From positions 1 through 49,887 of the forward strand of contig CALDZP010000061.1 of assembly GCA_937944105.1 (NCBI GenBank): a stretch of DNA of 49,887 bases. Reading direction: 5' to 3'. The first letter of the stretch is position 1. Every line of letters begins with the position of its first letter. The position numbers were made by a program, and so were the translations under genes. The DNA is from an uncultured Ignavibacteria bacterium. GTDB lineage: Bacteria; Bacteroidota; Ignavibacteria; Ch128b. The notes beneath the pieces were generated by a model. That model ran no database searches. It saw only the letters and a program-made list of their open reading frames with translations, and was not told where the DNA came from. Below, in pieces: positions 33,758 to 43,762 of the stretch.

Positions 33758-35938
33758 ATGATTAGAAATCTACTAATCTTTTTAATTTTTTTAATTCCTG
33801 TTTTAATTTTTTCTCAACAACAAAAAGTTTATGGTATTCTTGAAGGAAAGGTACTTGACGAAACAAATTCTCCTTTAATAGGGGCAAATATTAAAATTGA
33901 AAAGACCTTGATAGGTAGTGCAACTAATCGTAAGGGGATGTTCAGAATTGTTCGTGTACCAGTGGGAAAACATTTTGTCAGATTTTCAATGGTTGGTTAT
34001 GAATCTAAGGTTATTGAAGTTGAAATTAAACCAAACGAAGTTACATATATTGATGTTAAGTTGATCCAAACTCCAATTCAAACTCAGGAAATTTTTGTTA
34101 GTGCAAGTAAATATGAACAAAAAATCTCCGAGATCCCAGTTAGTGTTTCCGCTCTAAGTTCTCAGGAATTATCATTTAGAAATACAAGAAGATTGGATGA
34201 AGCGTTGAAATATGTTTCAGGAATTAATATGACTTCTGATCAAATAAGTATTCGTGGTTCAAGTGGATACACAAGAGGTGCCGGGAGTAGAGTTTTACTT
34301 TTAATTGATGGTATACCACTTTATACTGGTGATACTGGTGATATCATCTGGCAACTGATTCCAGTTCATGAAATTGAAAGAATTGAGGTCGTTAAAGCTG
34401 CCGGTTCTGCTTTATACGGCTCTCAAGCTATTGGAGGCGTGCTCAATGTAATTACAAAAGATTTTTCTGCTAAACCTATTACTTATTTTAAGACTCAAGG
34501 CGGTTTCTATGATAAACCTTACTATAGTGAGTGGAATTGGTCTCCAAGAACAAGGTATTTTAATACATTAACTTTTTCACACACACGAAAAATTGGTGAT
34601 CTGGGTATTTCACTATCGGCTTCAAGATTTGAGGATGACTCATACAAATTAAATAATTACACAAAAAGATATTCACTTTATTTCAAATCCAAATACAACT
34701 TAAATCCTACGAATAGTGTTTCTCTTCTTTTTAATGGAACGACATACAAAAGTGGTAGCTATCTTTACTGGAAAGATTCAAGAAATGCTCTTATTCCACC
34801 AGAATCACAAATAGGTGAATGGGTAAAGACAGAAAGATTTAATTTGAATTTAAGTTATCAGAATCTTTTTTCTTCTAATACATTAATTAACTTTAGAAAT
34901 AGCTGGTTTCATAATAATTGGTGGGACAATACTGATTCAAAAAACTCCTCAAAGAGTGAAATGTTAAGAAGTGAACTTTCTATTAATTACTTTCTGGAGA
35001 ATCATAAAATTATAACTGGCATAGATGGTAGCTTTGCCACTGTTACTTCAAATATTTTTAGTAATCCTGTTGCAATTGGTTTTGCCTTATTCGGTCAGGA
35101 TGAAATTTCTTTTCTTCAAAATAATTTAAAACTTACTGGCGGAATTAGAATCGATTATCAGAAAGTGGATACTGTACTTTCAGAATTAAATTTTAATCCA
35201 AAGTTGGCATTAAATTATAAAGCGATAGATAATTTGTATTTAAGAACATCAGTTGGGCGTGGTTATCGTGCTCCTACTCCATCGGAACTGTTTAGCAAAA
35301 CAAGTGTGAGTGGAATACTGGTAATTCCTAATCCTGATTTAAAATCAGAATCGAACTGGAATTTTGAAAGTGGTTTAAATTTTACATTGAATGATATTGT
35401 ACGAATTGATGCGGCAATATTTAATAATGAACTTTACAATTTCATTGAGCCTTCAATTGATCCAGTTACAAGTTATATACAATTCAAAAATATTACTCGG
35501 GCAAGAATTACAGGTTATGAAGTAAATATTTCTTCGGAATTTATCAAAAATCATCTCAAGACTAATTTTGGATATACTTACTTATGGGCTCGTGATTTAA
35601 AGAATAACATTTTTTTAAAATATCGTCCAAGACATCTTATTGTGGTTGATCTTGCATATAAATATGATTTTATTCAAACAGGGATTGACTTCAGATTCTG
35701 GAATAGATTGGAGACAATTGATGAAGATTTAATTAAACTTGGCATCGTGAAAGATGGAGATTTGAGAGATAAAGTTTTTCTAGTTGATTTTCATTTAAGT
35801 TTTGATTTGATTCAAATATCACTGCCATTAAGAATATATTTTACAGTCAATAATTTATTTAACTATAATTATATTGAGATGATCGGTAACCTTGGGCCTA
35901 TTCGTTCATTCAGTTTGAGTATCGAAGGGCTTTTGTAA
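33758..35938 (+). CDS. BtuB/siderophore-type TonB-dependent receptor
   Basis: 726 aa from the ATG at 33758, with GGAGG just upstream and a clean signal peptide to FSQQ (residue 21); the upstream in-frame ATG at 33710 lies within the lipoprotein gene. A carboxypeptidase-regulatory-like domain (about 26-110) is followed by the plug (about 120-230), with IRGSSGYTRGAGSRVLLLIDGIPLY and a GSALYGSQAIGGVLNVITKD segment typical of BtuB/siderophore receptors, then the barrel ending in a leucine. It should transport a scarce small ligand such as a cobalamin or metal complex across the outer membrane. The ligand is not evident. It ends the purM-led unit. Confidence 0.9.
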   Translation: MIRNLLIFLIFLIPVLIFSQQQKVYGILEGKVLDETNSPLIGANIKIEKTLIGSATNRKGMFRIVRVPVGKHFVRFSMVGYESKVIEVEIKPNEVTYIDVKLIQTPIQTQEIFVSASKYEQKISEIPVSVSALSSQELSFRNTRRLDEALKYVSGINMTSDQISIRGSSGYTRGAGSRVLLLIDGIPLYTGDTGDIIWQLIPVHEIERIEVVKAAGSALYGSQAIGGVLNVITKDFSAKPITYFKTQGGFYDKPYYSEWNWSPRTRYFNTLTFSHTRKIGDLGISLSASRFEDDSYKLNNYTKRYSLYFKSKYNLNPTNSVSLLFNGTTYKSGSYLYWKDSRNALIPPESQIGEWVKTERFNLNLSYQNLFSSNTLINFRNSWFHNNWWDNTDSKNSSKSEMLRSELSINYFLENHKIITGIDGSFATVTSNIFSNPVAIGFALFGQDEISFLQNNLKLTGGIRIDYQKVDTVLSELNFNPKLALNYKAIDNLYLRTSVGRGYRAPTPSELFSKTSVSGILVIPNPDLKSESNWNFESGLNFTLNDIVRIDAAIFNNELYNFIEPSIDPVTSYIQFKNITRARITGYEVNISSEFIKNHLKTNFGYTYLWARDLKNNIFLKYRPRHLIVVDLAYKYDFIQTGIDFRFWNRLETIDEDLIKLGIVKDGDLRDKVFLVDFHLSFDLIQISLPLRIYFTVNNLFNYNYIEMIGNLGPIRSFSLSIEGLL

Positions 35939-36039
35939 GTCTTTTGTAAATTTTAATTAGTTGTTAGATTAAAATTGATTTTATAGAATTAATTAAATAT
36001 GTTAAAAAAAATGAAAGTAAAAATGTTAGGAGCATTAAA

Positions 36040-37440
36040 ATGAAAAAACTAATACAAATAAGTTTGTTCATCTTTTTCTTTACAGGTTTTATTTTAAGCC
36101 AACCAAAATGGACATATCGATATCAAATTAATTTTCCTGAATCAGATACTGCTTTCGTGCGACCTTATTTATGCTCTGTTGACGAAACTGGTCGATTATA
36201 TGTTATATCTTCAAAAATTGTTGATGTTAATGCGCATAATGCAATCTGGTATTGTGATTCAAATGACAATGTAATGAAAAAAATGATAGACTATGACTTA
36301 AATGGTGAATCTGATACGCTTACAGGTAATTTATATGTTTTGCGAGGAATAGCAACTCTCAAAAGAGATGTGATAATTAATGGAAGTGTTCCTTTCCCAA
36401 GGTCAAAACCAAATACAGTTGCTTCGCAATATTATTATACAAATGGTGATACAAATCAAGTTGAAAAGTTTGGTTTTTATCATACTGGATCAGGATACGG
36501 TACATTCATAAATGGGCTCGCAGTTTCTAAAGATTCATTTGCATTCACTGGTATTTCGTATCAGACATCGGTCAGGTTATATAATTTCACAAAGAGTGTT
36601 ACAACTCCTGCACGCGGTTCTTATGTGCCACCACCAACTTATGGGCAAGAACCTGGTGGTCATGATGGAACAGGTTTGAGTACCATACGAGATGTTGCAG
36701 TTCTTCCCGATGGAGATTATAACAATACAGAAACCCCCTGGTATACTTCAAGAAATTCTAATCCGCCTATAACTGGTGGAATATCAGTTTGGGTTGGAGG
36801 AACGCAATCAAGTCCCGGTACTTATTCTGCACAAAGAGTAATAGATCCATATTCACTTTTAAGTTTTGATCGTACAGTTCCATATGGTATAACTGTTGAT
36901 AAATTCAATCGACTATGGGTAGCCGGTACAGATTCAACAAGAAGATGGGTAAAGGCATTTGAATTAACCGGAACTTTTGCAATCGATGTTGCTGAACTTC
37001 CGTCTCAGTTTAGTTCAACTAATCCTGACCCTTATGGTGCTCCAATGATGGCTCCATCAGATGTAGCATTGACTGCTGATGGTTTAACTGCTTATGTTAC
37101 TGATATTGTTAATCGTTGTGTTTATAAATTTCAATATGGTGAATTCACTTCAGTAGATGAGAAATCAACACAACTATTTAATTTTTCACTTGATCAAAAT
37201 TTCCCGAATCCATTTAATCCATCAACTCTTATTTCATTCACAATTCCTGAAGCGATGAATGTTAAACTTGTTGTCATCAATTCACTTGGTCAGGAAGTTG
37301 CAACATTAGTTGATGAATTTTTAAATGCAGGTAAGCATGTCAGAAAATTTGAAGCAACAAATCTTTCAAGTGGAATTTATTTCTATAAATTAATAACGAC
37401 GAAGGGAATTATTTCAAAGAAAATGGTTCTTACAAAATAA
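36040..37440 (+). CDS. T9SS-secreted beta-propeller-like protein with type A sorting domain
   Basis: 466 aa. The signal peptide ends near LSQP (residue 21). Residues about 50-375 are beta-rich with NHL-like propeller features (YGITVDKFNRLWVAG, PSDVALTADGLTAYVTD). The last 86 residues (381-466) are a classic type A T9SS sorting domain: FPNPFNPST, then NSLGQEVATLVD, then LSSGIYFYKLIT and a basic end, typical of Ignavibacteria. So it is exported by Sec and then moved to the surface by T9SS. TTAGGAG lies near the ATG. The TonB receptor gene begins 12 bp after the stop. The ligand or enzyme role is unknown. Confidence 0.88.
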   Translation: MKKLIQISLFIFFFTGFILSQPKWTYRYQINFPESDTAFVRPYLCSVDETGRLYVISSKIVDVNAHNAIWYCDSNDNVMKKMIDYDLNGESDTLTGNLYVLRGIATLKRDVIINGSVPFPRSKPNTVASQYYYTNGDTNQVEKFGFYHTGSGYGTFINGLAVSKDSFAFTGISYQTSVRLYNFTKSVTTPARGSYVPPPTYGQEPGGHDGTGLSTIRDVAVLPDGDYNNTETPWYTSRNSNPPITGGISVWVGGTQSSPGTYSAQRVIDPYSLLSFDRTVPYGITVDKFNRLWVAGTDSTRRWVKAFELTGTFAIDVAELPSQFSSTNPDPYGAPMMAPSDVALTADGLTAYVTDIVNRCVYKFQYGEFTSVDEKSTQLFNFSLDQNFPNPFNPSTLISFTIPEAMNVKLVVINSLGQEVATLVDEFLNAGKHVRKFEATNLSSGIYFYKLITTKGIISKKMVLTK

Positions 37441-37452
37441 AATTTCATTAAT

Positions 37453-40446
37453 ATGTTAAGACAAGTTTTCTTTTTGTTAATTTTTTCAGTTGCGTTCTTA
37501 ATCGCTCAAGGTGGCAAAGGGAAAATTACTGGTCGTGTTGTTGATGATAAAACCAATGAACCACTTGTGGGTGTAAATGTTTATTTAGAAGGTTTGTTTA
37601 TTGGAGCAACAACTGATGTTAATGGTCGATATGTGATTTTGAATGTTCAACCTGGGAAATATGATTTGAGTGCAAGTTTCATTGGTTATGCTAAAATAAC
37701 AAAGAAAGATGTAGAAGTTTTTATCGATAGAACGACAGAAGTTAATTTTAGATTAAAAGATATTTCAATTCAAATTCAGGATGTTGTTGTTATAGCTGAA
37801 AAACCAAAAATAATTAAAGATCAAACCTCTACTGCTTCAACTGTAAGTGATGAACAAATAAAAGTTGCTGCTATTGAAGGTATTAGAGGAATTATTGACT
37901 TAACTTCAAGTTTTATGAAAAATGCTCAGGGAGATTATCAGGTTCGTGGTTCGGGGGCTTACGAAGTTAATTTTCAAATTAATGGAGTTGAACAAATTAA
38001 TGCGTCCACTTCAGCACCAGGTGCTTTTGCCACTAACAAAGCAAATAATTCATGGAAATATGATGTCAATCCATTAGGTGTACAACAACTTCAAATGATA
38101 TCTGGTGGATTTTCAGCAGAATATGGAAACGCACAAGCCGGAATTGTAAAGGTTGTCATGAAAGAAGGTACTCCTAATTTTAGTGGTGAGATTAGAGTTG
38201 AAATGAGACCACCAGGACAGTATCATTGGGGTCCTTATCTTTATGACAAAAACAATTATGAATGGCGAAAATGGGGTCCCCTTGAGAATTGGTTTAAGAT
38301 GAAAGATTTAATCATAACAGAGTTAAAACTTGATACAAGATATAAAGAACTTTATAATCAAGCCAAAGCAGGAGATTCAATTGCAATTCAACTTTGGAAT
38401 GAAATTGTAAATAGAGAAATTACATGGGCACATAGTGTTTGGGTAAAAAATCATTCACCGTCCGATGATAATCCACTTGGAGTTTATGACTACCGTAATC
38501 GATGGTATAATAGAATTATGTTTGGATTTGGTGGACCTCTTGGTAAAAATCCAAACCTATTAAAATTTTTTCTTTCAGGAGAATATCGCAAAAGTCCAAC
38601 AAGGTTACCTACTCCAGAAAAAGATCAAATTTATCAAAATTATATTCTTAACATAACTTATAAGCCATTAGAAGGACATCGATTTAAGTTAATGGCAGCT
38701 TTTCAGAAATATCGTGGGGGGATTTGGTCAGGGTCGGAAGATATTAGATGGTCTGGTATAGCATTTTCACCACCGGGAGTATCTACAAAATATTATGTGA
38801 CAGTTGATCCTGTCAGGACAGAACAAACTATAAGTCAAAGTTTAAATTGGGTTTACACAATTAATCCCAGGTCATTTCTGGAAACTAATATTTCTCATCA
38901 ACAAGAAATATACATTTTACCGTATGAATATCTTGCAGGTTATGGAGTTGAAGCTGATCGACTTGATAGTTTAAATGATCCAAGAGGAGTTATTTTGAAG
39001 GATGGTGTATGGTGGGAGAATAATTATTTCCGTCAACCGTTTAATTTTTCTACTAACTATTATCAGGATAATCGGACTAATCATTGGAGTTTAAGCTTAG
39101 ATTATACAAATCAGATCATTCCGACCAATTTATTAAAAGCTGGCTTTCGTTTTTATTATTGGGATATGATTAATAATGGCGTCAATTCAAGTTTTCAGGC
39201 AAATACATATCTGGTTCGTTCTGGTTTTGCTGAGTATTATCGAGCTTATCCGATTGGTATTGCTTTTTATATTCAAGATAAGATGGAATATGAAGGAATG
39301 ATTGCCAATCTCGGTGTTCGGGCTGAAGCTTATAATTTTCAAGCTCGTGTACCTGTAGATAAATTTAATGTCTTTTATCAGGGAACTGGAGGACCAGGTT
39401 CAAGAGGAAATCCAGAAACAAAAGATTCAAAGACACGATACATTATTTTGCCGAGACTTGGAATTTCATTCCCAATTGGAGAAAACACAGCTTTTAGACT
39501 TCAATATGGTCATTTTGCCTCTATGCCAATTTTTTCGCAGGCACTTTCACAAAGAACAGAATCTGGTTGGGCTGGAAGAGGTAATCCTGATCTTCTGCCA
39601 AAGAAAACGATTTCTTATGAATTTGGTCTACAACAGGTAATTGAAGAAACTCATCGTTTAGATGTTGCTTTGTTTTATAATGATAGAGTAAGACAAATTG
39701 GTTTACTAAGGGTGGCTTCTTTCACAGGAAGCAGAAATAGACCAGCAGGATTTACTGATGATAATATCCCATTGTATTCATATACAACTTTTGACAATAA
39801 TGCTTTTGGTTCTTCAATTGGTCTTGAAGTTATATTTGAAAAAGCGATTCGTGATAGATGGATGTATCGATTAAGTTATACTCTATCTCAAACTACTGAA
39901 GGAAATTTTGGACCTGAGATGATTTATCCCAATACAGCTCGCAATTATGAAGCACGAAATTTTACTGGTGAATTTTTATCTGGGTCTGATCGAACTCATA
40001 GTTTTCGTGGAATGATTCAATATAATGTTGAAGAAGATGGTGGAATTTCAATCCTGGGATTCAAACCATTTTCTAATTTTAATATTAGCCTGACTTATAC
40101 TGCACAATCAGGTACTCCATTTACATATCGTACTACTTTTGATTTAAAGGATATCGTTAATAATCGTCGTTATCCACTTGAATCTAGCTTTGATTTAAAT
40201 GCTCAAAAACAATTTAAGCTTGCTGGTACAAGAATGTTAATTGGAATCCGTGTAATGAATTTATTCAATAATAAATGGATTACACCAATGGATACTCAAG
40301 ACGATATTCGCAACTGGGTTGAAAAGGGAATAACAATGGATAGTCCAGGTTTAGATCCCAATAGATTAAGTTACCTTGTGGCGCCTTACAGAGCATACAG
40401 AAATATACCAAGGCAAGTATTTTTAACAGTTGGTTTAGGTTTTTAG
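37453..40446 (+). CDS. Large TonB-dependent receptor with carboxypeptidase-regulatory-like domain
   Basis: 997 aa. The signal peptide ends near LIAQ (residue 18). Residues about 22-112 form the carboxypeptidase-regulatory-like domain (TGRVVDDKTNEPLVGVNVYLEG, read from 25), and 113-240 the plug with QVRGSGAYEVNFQINGVEQ and ISGGFSAEYGNAQAGIVKVV. A barrel follows to the C-terminal GLGF. The size and the preceding T9SS propeller are reminiscent of SusC-like receptors, but no SusD is adjacent; the 705-aa secreted protein or the propeller may take that place. The substrate is unknown. The start follows the propeller by 12 bp. Confidence 0.9.
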   Translation: MLRQVFFLLIFSVAFLIAQGGKGKITGRVVDDKTNEPLVGVNVYLEGLFIGATTDVNGRYVILNVQPGKYDLSASFIGYAKITKKDVEVFIDRTTEVNFRLKDISIQIQDVVVIAEKPKIIKDQTSTASTVSDEQIKVAAIEGIRGIIDLTSSFMKNAQGDYQVRGSGAYEVNFQINGVEQINASTSAPGAFATNKANNSWKYDVNPLGVQQLQMISGGFSAEYGNAQAGIVKVVMKEGTPNFSGEIRVEMRPPGQYHWGPYLYDKNNYEWRKWGPLENWFKMKDLIITELKLDTRYKELYNQAKAGDSIAIQLWNEIVNREITWAHSVWVKNHSPSDDNPLGVYDYRNRWYNRIMFGFGGPLGKNPNLLKFFLSGEYRKSPTRLPTPEKDQIYQNYILNITYKPLEGHRFKLMAAFQKYRGGIWSGSEDIRWSGIAFSPPGVSTKYYVTVDPVRTEQTISQSLNWVYTINPRSFLETNISHQQEIYILPYEYLAGYGVEADRLDSLNDPRGVILKDGVWWENNYFRQPFNFSTNYYQDNRTNHWSLSLDYTNQIIPTNLLKAGFRFYYWDMINNGVNSSFQANTYLVRSGFAEYYRAYPIGIAFYIQDKMEYEGMIANLGVRAEAYNFQARVPVDKFNVFYQGTGGPGSRGNPETKDSKTRYIILPRLGISFPIGENTAFRLQYGHFASMPIFSQALSQRTESGWAGRGNPDLLPKKTISYEFGLQQVIEETHRLDVALFYNDRVRQIGLLRVASFTGSRNRPAGFTDDNIPLYSYTTFDNNAFGSSIGLEVIFEKAIRDRWMYRLSYTLSQTTEGNFGPEMIYPNTARNYEARNFTGEFLSGSDRTHSFRGMIQYNVEEDGGISILGFKPFSNFNISLTYTAQSGTPFTYRTTFDLKDIVNNRRYPLESSFDLNAQKQFKLAGTRMLIGIRVMNLFNNKWITPMDTQDDIRNWVEKGITMDSPGLDPNRLSYLVAPYRAYRNIPRQVFLTVGLGF

Positions 40447-40668
40447 GAAATTAATGAGTTTTTATCAAATCTATTTTATGATGTTTAAAGTTCTATGAAA
40501 AGTTTTTAGAGTCTGTCTCTTTATTGTTAGAAAATAATTTTTGTTCTTGTTTTTTGATTGTTTGAATTTATTTATTACTGTCGAATTTAATTTTTGCATT
40601 AAATTGATGATTTTCATTTACCATTGTTTTCATAGTATTATTGAATTTTAAAAAATATCAGGTTAAAG

Positions 40669-42786
40669 ATGTTTTTGAGTACAAATATTTCTAAAGTGAT
40701 TTCGTTCAAATCAATCATAATCTTTTTTTTATTTTTATTAATCAAAAGTGAATTACTATTTTCACAAGAAGTTGAATCTCCAGCATTAGTTTTCAATAGA
40801 GGTATGCTCTGGAATTCAGTTTTCTTTGGGAAGATAGGACCTAATTTTTCGAACTGGGGAAGGAGAGGAATTGGATTAGATTGGCCAGGGTTTGATGAAA
40901 GCTGGATAAAAGAAAACATTGGTGGTCCACCTTCGCATCTTGTTACTGGTGGTTTCTGGATTGGGGCAAAAAAATCGCCGGATTCAATAATAACTGTTGA
41001 AGATTGGTCGTTATATGCAACGACTATCTCAAATGAGCCAGGGGCAAAATACATTGTTACAAAACACAAACATGTTTTTAAAAATGGAGAAAATTTTTGG
41101 CTTCAAAAAGATCCAAAACAAGGGGAAGAAGTTATTGAAACAGTTTGGGAATACAATTTTAATTACACAAAAACAGATGATATTGAAAGACAACTTCCTA
41201 TTCGTGTAACAAGAAAAGCTCATCAGTGGTCAGGTTCTAAAAGGGATGAAAATTATATTATATATGAGTACATAATTAAAAACATTACAAATGAAATTAA
41301 AGAAAGAGATTTAAGTCGAATTAGTTACGATACGCTCTATGGTGTTCATGTTTTGTTATGTTATGCTTTGCATATCAATTCAAGATCATGGAGTGTTTTA
41401 TTTCCAACTTTAACAGCAGGAGCCAGAAATAGCTGGTTCTTTTACGATCCATCGAGAAAAATGATATGGGGAAGAGCTGGAGATTATCTTGAAACTCCTG
41501 CTAATGAAGAGTTTGGACTCTCATATTCTCAGGGTCCAATTAAAAATGGGAAACCATCTGGTGAATATCTCGCACCAGGATTTGTTGGTGTAAGATTACT
41601 CTATTCATCCCCAGATACTTTTAAACAAGCCACAAGAGTTGCAAAGTACGGTTGGTCAGCTGCGAGTAATTCAATAGATTTATCAGGTCCTTTCACAAAC
41701 ATTAATACACTGGATGCGAGATATAAAGTTTTACAGGATCCAGCTAATGCAGCAAGTTTCATCCAAAATCCAGCTGATACGGTTTTTATGCGTCGTAACA
41801 GAATGTGGTCGTTGATGTCATTAGGTCCCTGGACAATTCCGCCTGGTGATTCAATTGTTATAGCTATTGCTGAAATTGTAGATGGCGTTGATTATAAAAT
41901 AGCAATCGATACTTCTTATAAGGCTTCATATATAGGAACGCAAGGTTCAAGGATTTTTTTTGCAACAGCTGATAAAGCGAAATTTACTTATGATCAATAT
42001 AGAAATCCTCTAACAGGACAATTAACAGGTAATGGATTGAACCATCCCGATCCACCAGCTTCTCCCAAATTTACAATTGATTATTACCGTGAAAAAGAAA
42101 AGTTTGTTGCTAATGTAATTAGCTGGGGACCAGAAGCTGAAAATATTCCTGATCCTGATGATGGCGAATATGATTTAGTAGGATATAAAATTTATCGTAG
42201 CTGGTATCTACCTATTGGCCCCTGGGATTCAGTTGGTGTTGTTTATAAAAGAGATCCAAAACATTTCGATGAAATTAAAAATAGATATATTTTCATAGAC
42301 TCAACAGTTCAAATAGGTACAAACTATTATTATTCTGTAACAGCATTCGATACAGGTCGAAATTTCTGGAATATAAATCCAACAGCAAGATTTCCAGAAA
42401 CAAATTCAAATAGAGTTCCACCATTAGAATCTTCAATTTTTGCAAATCGAACAACTTATCCGTTTAAATCGACTATTCCAGCCTTTAATAAACTGGATGA
42501 TATTCTTGTTGTGCCAAATCCTTTCATTATTGGTGCGGGATTTTCTCAGCCAGGTGCCGGCGATGAAATTCAATTTGTAAACTTGCCTAATCCTTGCACA
42601 ATAAGAATTTACACACTCAGGGGTGATTTAGTTAAAACGATTGAAGTTAAAGAAGGAACTGGTGCAATAGTTGGATGGAATCAAGTTACTGATTATGGAC
42701 AGTTTGTGGAGAGTGGAATATATCTTTATCATGTTGATGCTCCAGGAATTGGTAAAAAAGTTGGAAAATTTGCAATTGTTAGATGA
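40669..42786 (+). CDS. Large exported protein with fibronectin-like region and FlgD/T9SS-like C-terminal tail
   Basis: 705 aa. A signal peptide or anchor (about 15-32, ending LLFSQ) begins the protein. Residues about 35-450 are a domain I do not recognise, rich in aromatic and Gly residues, with a SWGP/GW region. Residues about 455-600 look like a fibronectin type III or similar module (GYKIYRSW, NYYYSVTAFDTG). The tail (about 635-705) contains PNPCTIRIYTLRGDLVKTI, GWNQVTDYGQFVESGIYLY and a basic finish, the pattern of FlgD-Ig-like/T9SS type A sorting domains in Ignavibacteria. It probably reaches the surface through T9SS. It starts 222 bp after the TonB receptor and is followed by the PorV-like gene 7 bp later. 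Confidence 0.78.
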   Translation: MFLSTNISKVISFKSIIIFFLFLLIKSELLFSQEVESPALVFNRGMLWNSVFFGKIGPNFSNWGRRGIGLDWPGFDESWIKENIGGPPSHLVTGGFWIGAKKSPDSIITVEDWSLYATTISNEPGAKYIVTKHKHVFKNGENFWLQKDPKQGEEVIETVWEYNFNYTKTDDIERQLPIRVTRKAHQWSGSKRDENYIIYEYIIKNITNEIKERDLSRISYDTLYGVHVLLCYALHINSRSWSVLFPTLTAGARNSWFFYDPSRKMIWGRAGDYLETPANEEFGLSYSQGPIKNGKPSGEYLAPGFVGVRLLYSSPDTFKQATRVAKYGWSAASNSIDLSGPFTNINTLDARYKVLQDPANAASFIQNPADTVFMRRNRMWSLMSLGPWTIPPGDSIVIAIAEIVDGVDYKIAIDTSYKASYIGTQGSRIFFATADKAKFTYDQYRNPLTGQLTGNGLNHPDPPASPKFTIDYYREKEKFVANVISWGPEAENIPDPDDGEYDLVGYKIYRSWYLPIGPWDSVGVVYKRDPKHFDEIKNRYIFIDSTVQIGTNYYYSVTAFDTGRNFWNINPTARFPETNSNRVPPLESSIFANRTTYPFKSTIPAFNKLDDILVVPNPFIIGAGFSQPGAGDEIQFVNLPNPCTIRIYTLRGDLVKTIEVKEGTGAIVGWNQVTDYGQFVESGIYLYHVDAPGIGKKVGKFAIVR

Positions 42787-42793
42787 GCGAAAT

Positions 42794-43762
42794 ATGAAAG
42801 TCAAAAATTTTACTAAAAAATTTTATAGCATTTTAGTTTTTTTATTTTTTCTGATTATGAATAACATTTTATATTCTCAGGAATTCAGGAAAACAGCAAC
42901 AGCTGGATTTGTTTTTCTTGAAGTTCCTGCTAATGCAAGAATAACTGGTATGGGTGAGGCAGGAATTGCTCTTTCAGATTTAAATTCAGATGGAATCTTT
43001 GTTAATCCTGCTATTTGTGGTTTTACCAATACTTCTCACAATTTTTCATTTTCTTATTCACCTTATTTTGCGGAAATCAAACAATATGCTGCAAGTTATT
43101 CTTTCAATTCTTCAGCTGGGGTTTTTTCTGTTGGGGCTTTGATGTTTGATTATGGTAAAATGCCAAAAACTCAAAAAGTAGCCGGACAAAAAGTTTATGA
43201 TATTCTTGGTACATTTAGTTCTAAGTCTCTTGCATTTGCAATTTCTTATTCCAGAATGTTGACAGATAAATTCTCCTTTGGATTATCTCTTAAATATGTT
43301 AGAGAACAAATAGATGTTTATTCAGCCAGTAACATTCTTTTAGATGGTGGTGTTCTCTATTATACTGGACTTAAGAGTTTAAGATTGGGTGCTGCAATTC
43401 AAAATTTTGGAACCGATGCAAAGTTTATTAATGATCCTTTTAAGATGCCCGCAGTCTTTAAATTAGGTGCTGCTTTTGAAATTTTGGGTGATTTATCTTC
43501 GGATTATAGAATAACAACGATTTTTGAAGCCATTCATCCAAATGATGGCGACGAAAAAATTAATTCAGGTTTAGAGTTCTCATGGAAAAATATTTTCTTC
43601 ATTCGAAGTGGTTATAAGTTTTTCTATGATGAAGAAACATATTCAATGGGTTTCGGCATAAATGGTGAACCTTATGCTCCTTTCAATTTCGATTTTTCAA
43701 TTTCGAATTATGGTAGACTTGGAAACATAATGAGATTAACTTTGCAGGCTAAAATTCTATGA
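42794..43762 (+). CDS. PorV/PorQ-family outer-membrane barrel protein
   Basis: 322 aa from the ATG at 42794; an in-frame ATG at 42671 overlaps the preceding gene and gives an unrelated N-terminus. The signal peptide ends near ILYSQ (residue 29). The mature part begins TATAGFVFLEVPANARITGMGEAGIALSD (read in parts), the diagnostic N-terminal element of PorV/PorQ and UPF0164 proteins, and continues as a glycine- and aromatic-rich FadL-like barrel. In Bacteroidota, PorV shuttles T9SS cargo to the attachment complex. The presence here beside T9SS cargo genes supports a related role, but several paralogs often exist and this one may be dedicated to the neighbouring cargo. Confidence 0.88.
   Translation: MKVKNFTKKFYSILVFLFFLIMNNILYSQEFRKTATAGFVFLEVPANARITGMGEAGIALSDLNSDGIFVNPAICGFTNTSHNFSFSYSPYFAEIKQYAASYSFNSSAGVFSVGALMFDYGKMPKTQKVAGQKVYDILGTFSSKSLAFAISYSRMLTDKFSFGLSLKYVREQIDVYSASNILLDGGVLYYTGLKSLRLGAAIQNFGTDAKFINDPFKMPAVFKLGAAFEILGDLSSDYRITTIFEAIHPNDGDEKINSGLEFSWKNIFFIRSGYKFFYDEETYSMGFGINGEPYAPFNFDFSISNYGRLGNIMRLTLQAKIL

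Noticed and set aside
39368-39640. Overlapping plus-strand frame inside the large TonB receptor gene.
   Set aside because: Low-complexity, Q/E-rich translation in another frame of a strongly conserved gene.
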